From positions 1-39,035 of the forward strand of contig JAIPEF010000013.1 of assembly GCA_021737265.1 (NCBI GenBank): 39,035 bases of DNA, given 5' to 3'. Positions 25,170-30,708 of the stretch are shown here, piece by piece. The notes under the pieces are model-generated. The model had not been told where the DNA came from and ran no database searches. It saw only the letters and a program-made list of their open reading frames with translations. Position 1 is the first letter of the stretch. Each line of letters begins with the position of its first letter. The DNA is from Desulfocapsa sp. GTDB lineage: Bacteria; Desulfobacterota; Desulfobulbia; Desulfobulbales; Desulfocapsaceae. A program made the position numbers and the translations under genes.

Positions 25170-25978
25170 ACTGGAAAAGTCTGTTTACGCCGGGGGCCAA
25201 TATGAGCCCGGATGAGGTGAAGAGTTTTATGGCTGAACATCAGCCGGATGACTATCAGTTGCTGGATGTCCGACAGCCGAAAGAATATGAAAAAGGACAT
25301 ATTCCTGGTGCCATGCTCATACCTGTAAAAGAGTTGACCGAGCGCATGGGTGAACTGGACAGGAACAAGCCGACCTTTGTCTACTGACACGCAGGCATGC
25401 GCAGCAAGGCTGCTGCCCAGTTGCTTTTGGCTGATGGTTTTTCAAACATCTTTAATATGAGTGGTGGTATAGTCGCCTATGCTGGAGGGAAGGCCGTAGG
25501 TGACGAAGACTTTGGTATGGAGTTTTTCGTCGGTGGAAACTTCCATGACGCCTTCCAGATGAGTTATGCCATGGAGGAAGGTCTGAAACAGCTTTATCTG
25601 GCTCTGGAAACACTTTCCGATGATGAAGAGGCCAGTGCGCTTCTTGCCAAACTTGCGAAATTTGAAGATGGCCATAAGGCAAAATTAAAGGCCATGTTCC
25701 CTTCTGCTGCAGAAGGTGAAGAGATCAGTACCAATTCCCTGGAAGGCGGTTTTGACAGGCAGCAGATTCTTGACCATTTCCACCCCCGGACAGCCAACCT
25801 GAAAGATATCATTGAACTTGGGATGACTCTGGAAACGCAGGCCCTTGACCTGTATAGCCGTCTTGCCCGGCAAACAGAAGATGAGGAAAGTAGGGAGCTT
25901 TTTCATTACCTCTCCAAAGAGGAGAAAACACATTTACACTTTTTGAGCAATGAGTACGACACCTTGTTGCAGCAATAG
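25166..25978 (+). CDS. Selenoprotein: rhodanese(Sec) fused to a ferritin-like diiron domain
   Basis: Reading TGA 25385-25387 as Sec joins two frames into 270 residues. Residues 15-105 form a rhodanese domain (LLDVRQPKEYEKGHIPGAM, then FVY-U74-HAGMRSKAAAQLL), with Sec exactly where rhodaneses have the catalytic Cys (VYC-x-x-G-x-R-S). Residues about 125-270 form a rubrerythrin/ferritin-like four-helix domain. Two E-x-x-H motifs (FEDGHKAKL, EEKTHLHFL) and glutamates in AMEEGLKQLY and TLETQALDLY supply diiron ligands; there is no rubredoxin domain. A hairpin follows the UGA. The start overlaps the ArsC-type selenoprotein stop (ATGA). Expected roles are sulfane-sulfur or selenol chemistry coupled to peroxide reduction. 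A plain ORF call would split it at 25387/25397. Confidence 0.92.
25394..25417 (+). promoter_or_regulatory. Bacterial SECIS-like hairpin, rhodanese gene
   Basis: GGCA-TGC-GCAGC-AAG-GCTGC-TGCC: an inner 5-bp stem (25401-25405 with 25409-25413) extended by GGCA/TGCC across a 3-nt bulge. It begins 6 nt, and the inner stem 13 nt, after UGA 25385-25387. Confidence 0.7.
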
Positions 25979-26066
25979 TTGGTCTTGTCATTATTTTCTT
26001 AAAATGCAGACTATTGGGGGTCAGATGATATCCTTTACTGTTTTTATGAGGCAGTGGAAAAACAGC

Positions 26067-26105
26067 TTGACTTGCGAAAGATTATTATTTACGATTGGAA
26101 ATAAT
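26067..26105 (+). promoter_or_regulatory. Promoter with overlapping Fur/PerR-type operator
   Basis: TTGACT (26067-26072) and TACGAT (26090-26095) are spaced 17 bp. A perfect 7-bp inverted repeat ATTATTT (26084-26090) / AAATAAT (26099-26105) straddles the -10 box, resembling a Per box. It lies 17 bp before the regulator's ATG, so autoregulation is likely. Confidence 0.72.
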
Positions 26106-26122
26106 TATCGCAAGGAGGAGCC

Positions 26123-26527
26123 ATGCAATTACGAATGACAAACCAGCGCGAGATGATCTTGCGGGAACTGAAAAAGAGTAAGGGCCATCTCAGTGCTGAT
26201 GAGCTTTATGAGCGCGTCAAAAAGTTTATGCCCAGGATTAGTCTGGCAACGGTGTATCGGAATCTTGAGATTCTGTCCGATGCCCGGATGATCCGGAAGC
26301 TGGAGATCAGTGGGCGGCAGAAGCGCTACGACAGCGTGCTGGTTGATCATGACCACATCTACTGTGTCGAGTGCCACCGGATAGAAAATCTGGAATTAGG
26401 TACAAGTGATGTGAAGTTGCCCGTTGGCGAGGCAAAAGGCTATACAATTACCGGGCGTAGACTGGAGGTAACCGGGTTGTGTCCAGTGTGTCAGAAGAAA
26501 ATAACAAAGTCAAAAAAGATAAAGTAA
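26123..26527 (+). CDS. perR: Fur-family regulator, PerR-like
   Basis: This 134-residue protein has the Fur recognition region RISLATVYRNLEIL and the metal site KRYDSVLVDHDHIYCVEC, with a second CxxC (LCPVC) for structural zinc. The short length and the genes that follow (peroxiredoxin, desulfoferrodoxin, flavodiiron protein) favour PerR over Fur, with metal-catalysed oxidation as the signal; the sequence alone does not prove it. AGGAGG sits 4-5 nt before ATG 26123 (the in-frame ATG at 26135 is less well placed). An AT-rich palindrome overlaps its promoter. Confidence 0.88.
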   Translation: MQLRMTNQREMILRELKKSKGHLSADELYERVKKFMPRISLATVYRNLEILSDARMIRKLEISGRQKRYDSVLVDHDHIYCVECHRIENLELGTSDVKLPVGEAKGYTITGRRLEVTGLCPVCQKKITKSKKIK

Positions 26528-26544
26528 AAAGGAGATATACGACC

Positions 26545-26778
26545 ATGGGTTGTGGATGTAAAAAAGAGGAGTTGAGTGATGAGCAGAAACAGGTTCTTGA
26601 GGCAATGGGTAAATGTGATAGACCCTGTGGCTCCAAGGATATTGCTGCGGCTACCGGTCTTGAGGCCAAACAGGTGAGCTGCCGGATTACAGCGCTTAAG
26701 AAAAAAGGCTATGTAGACAGTCCTGTCAGGTGCAAGTATGCAATCACCGGTGAAGGAAAAGCTGCCCTGAAGGCCTGA
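26545..26778 (+). CDS. Small winged-helix protein with Cys-rich N-terminus
   Basis: This 77-residue protein starts MGCGCKKEEL and has a compact helix-turn-helix/wing layout: QKQVLEAMGKCDRPCGSKDI, AAATGLEAKQVSCRITALKK and KGYVDSPVRCKYAITGEGK. Six cysteines suggest metal or redox sensing. It is 17 bp after perR and before the peroxiredoxin gene, so it may be a second regulator of this island. AAGGAG lies 10 nt before ATG 26545; an upstream in-frame start at 26479 would overlap perR and is rejected. Confidence 0.82.
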   Translation: MGCGCKKEELSDEQKQVLEAMGKCDRPCGSKDIAAATGLEAKQVSCRITALKKKGYVDSPVRCKYAITGEGKAALKA

Positions 26779-26903
26779 TTCCTAACCAAAGAAAATGCCC
26801 AGCCTGCAATCATTCTCAGGCCTATTTTGAGCTATTGGCTGAAAATCGGTAAGCGAAGAAATATAAATAAGTAACAACATATTATACATAGTGGAGAATT
26901 AGT

Positions 26904-27497
26904 ATGAAACCTTTAGTGACCAATGAGGCTCCTGATTTTACTGCAACTGCTGTTATGCCCGACAATACTTTCAATGAAGCGTTCAAGCTCTCGGATATGC
27001 GCGGTAAATATGTTCTCCTCTTCTTCTATCCCCTTGATTTTACTTTTGTCTGTCCCTCTGAGATTATTGCCTTTCATAAGGCAGTCGATCAGTTTAAGGA
27101 AAAAAACTGTGAAGTGATTGGTGTTTCCGTCGATTCTCAATTCAGCCACTGGGCCTGGAAAAATACCGCAGTAAGTGAAGGTGGGATAGGTAATATCCAG
27201 TTTCCGCTGGTTGCAGATCTGGATAAGTCCATTTCCGAAAATTACCGTGTTCTCCTTGATTCCGGTATTGCTCTCCGTGGGCTTTTTCTTATCGACAAAG
27301 AGGGCATAGTTCGTCACCAGGTGGTGAATGACCTGCCTTTGGGAAGAAGCGTAGGTGAGGCCTTGCGCATGCTGGATGCTCTACAGTTTACCGAAGAACA
27401 TGGCGATGTCTGTCCGGCCAATTGGAACAAAGGTGATGACGCCATGAAGCCGACTGCGGAAGGTGTTGCCAAATATCTTGCAGAACATGCAGGATGA
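26904..27497 (+). CDS. Typical 2-Cys peroxiredoxin (AhpC/Prx1 class)
   Basis: This 197-residue protein has the peroxidatic cysteine in FYPLDFTFVCPSE and the resolving cysteine in EEHGDVCPANW near residue 170. The conserved SVDSQFSHWAW and LRGLFLIDKEGIVRH segments are also present. It reduces hydrogen and organic peroxides at a thiol and is recycled by a thioredoxin- or AhpF-like reductase, none of which is encoded nearby. The selenol/thiol proteins just upstream are candidates. GGAG precedes the ATG at 26904. It is the third gene of the defence island after perR. Confidence 0.95.
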   Translation: MKPLVTNEAPDFTATAVMPDNTFNEAFKLSDMRGKYVLLFFYPLDFTFVCPSEIIAFHKAVDQFKEKNCEVIGVSVDSQFSHWAWKNTAVSEGGIGNIQFPLVADLDKSISENYRVLLDSGIALRGLFLIDKEGIVRHQVVNDLPLGRSVGEALRMLDALQFTEEHGDVCPANWNKGDDAMKPTAEGVAKYLAEHAG

Positions 27498-27555
27498 TGT
27501 GCTGTAAGTAGTTCCGGTTGAAGTTTTTAATATCCTATACATGGAGGAGTGAAAC

Positions 27556-27930
27556 ATGGCGGAAAAGTTAGGTATTTATAAGTGTGATATTTGTGGGAAT
27601 ATTGTGGAAGTTGTGCATGCCGGTGATGGTGATCTCTCCTGTTGTGGTGCGCCAATGGTACAACTCGTAGAGAATACGGTTGATGCCGCAAAGGAAAAAC
27701 ATGTTCCAGTGCTTGAGAAGGTTGATGGCGGATTCAAGGTACGTGTCGGGAGTGTTGCGCATCCCATGACCGATGAGCACTACATTGAGTGGATTGAACT
27801 TATTGCCGGAGACGCCTGTTATCGGCAGTTTTTGAATCCCGGTGATACCCCAGAGGCTGTTTTTGCCGTTTCTGCGGACTCGGCGACTGCCCGGGCGCAT
27901 TGTAATCTGCATGGAGTCTGGAAGGCTTGA
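27556..27930 (+). CDS. dfx: Desulfoferrodoxin (superoxide reductase)
   Basis: This 124-residue two-iron protein has an N-terminal desulforedoxin domain with the Fe(Cys)4 ligands C-D-I-C and the C-C-G-A-P-M pair. The superoxide reductase domain has Fe(His)4Cys ligands: His in EKHVP, His in VAHPM, His in DEHYIEW, and Cys-His in [10 protein letters not shown]. It reduces superoxide to peroxide, taking electrons from rubredoxin, which is encoded directly downstream. GGAGG lies 8-10 nt before the ATG. It is a hallmark gene of anaerobes such as sulfate reducers. Confidence 0.97.
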   Translation: MAEKLGIYKCDICGNIVEVVHAGDGDLSCCGAPMVQLVENTVDAAKEKHVPVLEKVDGGFKVRVGSVAHPMTDEHYIEWIELIAGDACYRQFLNPGDTPEAVFAVSADSATARAHCNLHGVWKA

Positions 27931-28000
27931 TGGAAAGTTGAAAGGATAAGGCAGTGCCTGTTCCATGGCTCGTGAGAGAGGCACTGTTAGGGATTTAGAG

Positions 28001-28406
28001 ATGCGTGTATGTTGTCACCTGAAGAAATTACCAATGTCGGCATTGTGGGTATATTTATGATCCGGACAAGAGTGATCGTAAGGAAAAGATAAAAAAAGGG
28101 ACACAATTTAAAGATCTTCTTGATGAGTGGCGATGTCCGGTTTGCGGAGCAACGGTGAAGGCATTCAGACTTGGTTCTGTACATGCCGAAAATGCTGCAA
28201 GCAGTAATCAGGCAGCAGATAATGAAACAAAAGGAGCAGCGACTGGTATGAAAAAATATAGATGTGATATTTGTGGCTATGTGTATGATCCGGAGGTTGG
28301 AGATGATTCTGCTGGAATTGCTCCAGGCACAGCCTTTGAAGATCTTCCCGATGACTGGGAGTGTCCTGTTTGTGGTGCAGGCAAGGACGAGTTCTCGGAA
28401 GTGTAA
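28001..28406 (+). pseudogene. Two-domain rubredoxin with apparent 1-nt frameshift near its start
   Basis: From TAC 28029 an open frame runs to TAA 28406 and encodes two rubredoxin domains. The first is [12 protein letters not shown] ... [14 protein letters not shown], with both CxxC pairs intact. A linker of about 30 residues follows ([14 protein letters not shown]), then the second, canonical domain. The first domain has no start in frame: a TGA lies at 28020-28022. Removing one T from TT (28028-28029) would restore a KKYQC start preceded by MRVCCHL from ATG 28001. So either the 5' end is frameshifted (mutation or assembly error), or only the second domain is translated. Electrons for desulfoferrodoxin and the flavodiiron protein normally come from such rubredoxins. 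Confidence 0.6.
28248..28406 (+). CDS. rub: Rubredoxin
   Basis: From ATG 28248 this is a complete canonical 52-residue rubredoxin: [32 protein letters not shown], ending KDEFSEV. Both CxxCG knuckles bind one iron. AAGGAG at 28231-28236 lies 11 nt upstream, so it can be expressed on its own even though the frame continues upstream into a second, 5'-broken rubredoxin domain. It should feed electrons to the superoxide reductase upstream and the flavodiiron oxygen reductase downstream. A GTG at 28155 would add a 31-residue leader. Confidence 0.93.
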   Translation: MKKYRCDICGYVYDPEVGDDSAGIAPGTAFEDLPDDWECPVCGAGKDEFSEV

Positions 28407-28417
28407 TATGTGTGTTC

Positions 28418-28450
28418 AAGGGGTTGCCTTCCGGCAGCCCCTTTCTTTGT
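28418..28450 (+). terminator. Terminator after the rubredoxin gene
   Basis: AAGGGGTTGCC-TTCC-GGCAGCCCCTT (28418-28443) has an 11-bp stem with one G-U pair and a T-rich tail CTTTGT. It splits the island into two transcripts or attenuates the downstream genes. Confidence 0.8.
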
Positions 28451-28506
28451 AAGTGAGTGTCGTCCTTCGTTTGATGTCTCTCCATGATCTTGAAAATTAT
28501 TGAAAA

Positions 28507-28866
28507 ATGAGTATAAAGATGAGAAAGATTTTGCTTGTGGCCTTTCAGGGTCAGCCCATGTGTTTTATTCATGTCCTCCTCAACGGGCTTGAGCTGAAAG
28601 CAGCCGGTCACGATTGTAAAATCATCGTTGAAGGTGAAGCAACGACCCTGATTCCTGAGGTAAGTAAGCAGGAACATTTCCTCCATGGCCTCTTTCAGCA
28701 GGTGAAAGAAGCCGGTTTGATTGAAGGGGTCTGCCGAGCCTGTTCCATGAAAATGCAGGTTATTGAACATATTGAAAAAGAAAGCCTTCCCCTCCTTGAT
28801 GACATGTCTGGCCATCCGGGGATGGCGAAATATATTGAAAACGGTTTTGAAATACTAAATTTTTGA
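28507..28866 (+). CDS. DsrE-family-like protein
   Basis: This 119-residue protein begins RKILLVAFQGQPMCFIHVLLNGLELKAAG. It continues KIIVEGEATTLIPEV, an E-G-x-A-T segment seen in DsrE/F-like folds, and then CRACSMKM. The last matches the C-x-x-C-x-x-K/M position often found after the central helix in DsrE-type proteins and could handle persulfide sulfur or thiols. It follows the rubredoxin terminator and precedes the flavodiiron gene by 20 bp, so it belongs to the defence island. ATG 28507 and ATG 28519 are both possible starts; neither has a strong ribosome-binding site. Confidence 0.78.
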   Translation: MSIKMRKILLVAFQGQPMCFIHVLLNGLELKAAGHDCKIIVEGEATTLIPEVSKQEHFLHGLFQQVKEAGLIEGVCRACSMKMQVIEHIEKESLPLLDDMSGHPGMAKYIENGFEILNF

Positions 28867-28886
28867 TTCAGCAGGAGGATAACGCC

Positions 28887-30086
28887 ATGAATCCAGTTAA
28901 ACTTTCCGAAAATGTCTATTGGGTCGGTGCTGTGGATTGGGATGTTCGCGATTTCCACGGATATTCTACCAACCGGGGTACGACCTACAATGCTTTTCTC
29001 ATTATGGATGAGAAAATCACCCTCATTGATACCGTAAAAAAATCAAAGAAACATGATATGATCGCCAGGATTAAAGAAATCGTTGATCCTGAAAAGATTG
29101 ATTATATTGTGGTCAATCATGTGGAGATGGATCACTCAGGAAGTCTTCCGGAGATGGTCGATTTGATCAAACCTGAAAAAATCATCTGTTCAAAGATGGG
29201 TGAAAAGGCTCTGCTGCAACATTTTCATCAGGAAGACTGGCCCTATCAGATTGCAAAGCCCGGTGAAGATGTGAGTCTTGGTGCCAAGACCCTTTCTTTT
29301 CTTGAGACCCGGATGCTGCACTGGCCAGACTCCATGTTCACCTATCTCGTGGAAGATCAGATACTCTTCTCCTCTGACGCCTTTGGTGAGCATCTGGCAA
29401 CCAGTGAGCGCTTTGATGATGAGGTGGATCAGGCAATTCTTCTTGAAGAGTTGACCAAGTATTATGCAAACATCCTGACTCTCTACTCACCACTGGTAAA
29501 GAAACTGATTGCCAAGGTGAAAGAGATGAATTTACCCATTAAGATGATTGCTCCTGATCATGGTGTGATCTGGCGCACCAATCCTGGTATGGCCCTTGAG
29601 GCCTATGATAAATGGAGTCAGGGCAAAGGCGATGGGAATGCGCTTATTATTTACGATACCATGTGGCATTCTACTGAAGAGATGGCTAAGCGGATTGGTT
29701 CCGGGTTGCAAGATGAGGGTATTTCCCACCAGCTGGTCAACTTACGCTATAATCATCGCAGTGATGTCATGCGTGACGTACTCAATGCCAGTGCCATTAT
29801 CCTTGGTTGTCCCACATTGAATAATGGTCTGCTGCCGAGAATGGCTGGATTCCTTATGTATATGCGCGGCTTGCGACCGCAGAATAAGATTGGTGCTGCC
29901 TTTGGTTCTTATGGCTGGTCCGGTGAGTCCGTGAAATTACTCAATAGTGCAATGGTTGACATGAAATTTGATATTATAGATGAGGGGCTGAAGGTGAAAT
30001 ATGTGCCTGAAGATAAGGATTACGTCCAGTGTGTCGAGCTTGGCCGGAAAGTTGGCCAGGCCTTGAAAGCAAAAAAATCTGCTTAA
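28887..30086 (+). CDS. fprA: Flavodiiron protein (rubredoxin:oxygen oxidoreductase)
   Basis: This encodes 399 residues. The N-terminal metallo-beta-lactamase-like diiron domain has the ligands H-V-E-M-D-H, the His in RMLHWPDS, the Asp in FSSDAFGEH and the His in APDHGVIW. The C-terminal flavodoxin domain starts ALIIYDTMWHSTEEMA, and GSYGWSGESV marks the FMN site. It reduces O2 to water (and possibly NO), using electrons from rubredoxin. The ATG 28887 has AGGAGG 6-8 nt upstream; a TTG at 28863 is rejected. There is no C-terminal rubredoxin fusion, consistent with separate rubredoxin genes nearby. Confidence 0.96.
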   Translation: MNPVKLSENVYWVGAVDWDVRDFHGYSTNRGTTYNAFLIMDEKITLIDTVKKSKKHDMIARIKEIVDPEKIDYIVVNHVEMDHSGSLPEMVDLIKPEKIICSKMGEKALLQHFHQEDWPYQIAKPGEDVSLGAKTLSFLETRMLHWPDSMFTYLVEDQILFSSDAFGEHLATSERFDDEVDQAILLEELTKYYANILTLYSPLVKKLIAKVKEMNLPIKMIAPDHGVIWRTNPGMALEAYDKWSQGKGDGNALIIYDTMWHSTEEMAKRIGSGLQDEGISHQLVNLRYNHRSDVMRDVLNASAIILGCPTLNNGLLPRMAGFLMYMRGLRPQNKIGAAFGSYGWSGESVKLLNSAMVDMKFDIIDEGLKVKYVPEDKDYVQCVELGRKVGQALKAKKSA

Positions 30087-30097
30087 CAGGAGAGGAT

Positions 30098-30421
30098 ATG
30101 AAAATCCACATAGATAAAAACGTAGTGGAGTTTGTACCGGAAAATGAGCAGGAGACAGCATCCATGGAGACCTTGTGGAGAGTTGTTGTTGACTGTGCCG
30201 CAGACAACAAGCGGATGACAGCCATCGGGGAGTATATTCCCTCCAAGCAGAATCTTGCCCGATTTCATATTGAGGGAGTTTCCGCCACCACTGTGTATAC
30301 AGAAGATAAAGCAGTGGAAGAATGTACTGTAATCTGTACCACCTGCAATAAGTATATGCATTTAAAGGGCGGCGATGCCGTTCCAGTCTGTTGTGGAAGA
30401 CCTATGAAAACTGCTGATTAA
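30098..30421 (+). CDS. Unrecognised small protein with desulforedoxin-like metal site
   Basis: This encodes 107 residues from ATG 30098 (AGGAGAGG just before; an earlier start at 30029 would overlap fprA). The first 75 residues (KIHIDKNVVEFVPENEQE..., YIPSKQNLARFHIEGVSATT) resemble no family I can name. The C-terminus reads C-T-T-C, then about 13 residues, then C-C-G-R-P-M. This is the same C-x2-C-x(n)-C-C-G-x-P-M order as the desulforedoxin domain of desulfoferrodoxin in this window. A rubredoxin-like Fe(Cys)4 centre is therefore likely. Only 11 bp separate it from fprA, so it may be an electron carrier for it. Confidence 0.85.
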   Translation: MKIHIDKNVVEFVPENEQETASMETLWRVVVDCAADNKRMTAIGEYIPSKQNLARFHIEGVSATTVYTEDKAVEECTVICTTCNKYMHLKGGDAVPVCCGRPMKTAD

Positions 30422-30476
30422 CAGCTCAACAGCCTCCTGCACAGCGTAAACCTTAATGTGCCGTTTTGGGTTCGTC

Positions 30477-30583
30477 CGTCATACCCGAGTGCTCCCTGCT
30501 TAAAACATACTGGGACAAGCGTTATCGGGTATCCAGGAATTTAGCTCCGCTCTGGATCCCCGATTACTCCCTTGAGGATGACT
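30477..30583. repeat. Degenerate palindromic repeat (REP-like)
   Basis: Inner arms CGGGTATCCAG (30526-30536) and CTGGATCCCCG (30552-30562) pair at 10 of 11 positions. Outer GTCAT and ATGAC ends frame it at about 30478 and 30579-30583. This GTCAT...CCAG/CTGGAT...GATGAC form is a common dispersed intergenic repeat. It lies between the convergent defence island and aconitase gene. The rest of the 287-bp gap (30422-30708) holds a small ATACCGC-TTTC-GTGGTAT hairpin at 30665-30682. Confidence 0.6.
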
Positions 30584-30708
30584 TCGATGAGAAGATATAA
30601 GCCTTACAGTGTACTATAGAGCACTGTTAACCTGTTAATCCTTCGGAAACGCACTTTTTCCAATATACCGCTTTCGTGGTATAATCGTTATCAGGCGATG
30701 TCTTTTCG

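Noticed and set aside
25397..25978. Separate rubrerythrin-like gene starting at ATG 25397
   Set aside because: It has no ribosome-binding site, and the frame continues directly from the rhodanese domain through UGA 25385-25387, with rhodanese motif residues (HAGMRSKAA) lying on both sides of that ATG.
26802..26821. GCCTG/CAGGC hairpin after the winged-helix gene as a terminator
   Set aside because: The stem is only 5 bp with a long loop and a poor T run; the peroxiredoxin gene follows on the same strand.
28011..28037. TGA at 28020-28022 in the rubredoxin frame as a third selenocysteine codon
   Set aside because: It is not at a conserved Cys position, only weak upstream starts exist, and a one-base shift restores a canonical KKYQC rubredoxin start. 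A small CAATG/CATTG hairpin follows but is not convincing.
28165..28815. 216-codon minus-strand frame
   Set aside because: It is antisense to the rubredoxin and DsrE-like genes, which have clear motifs.
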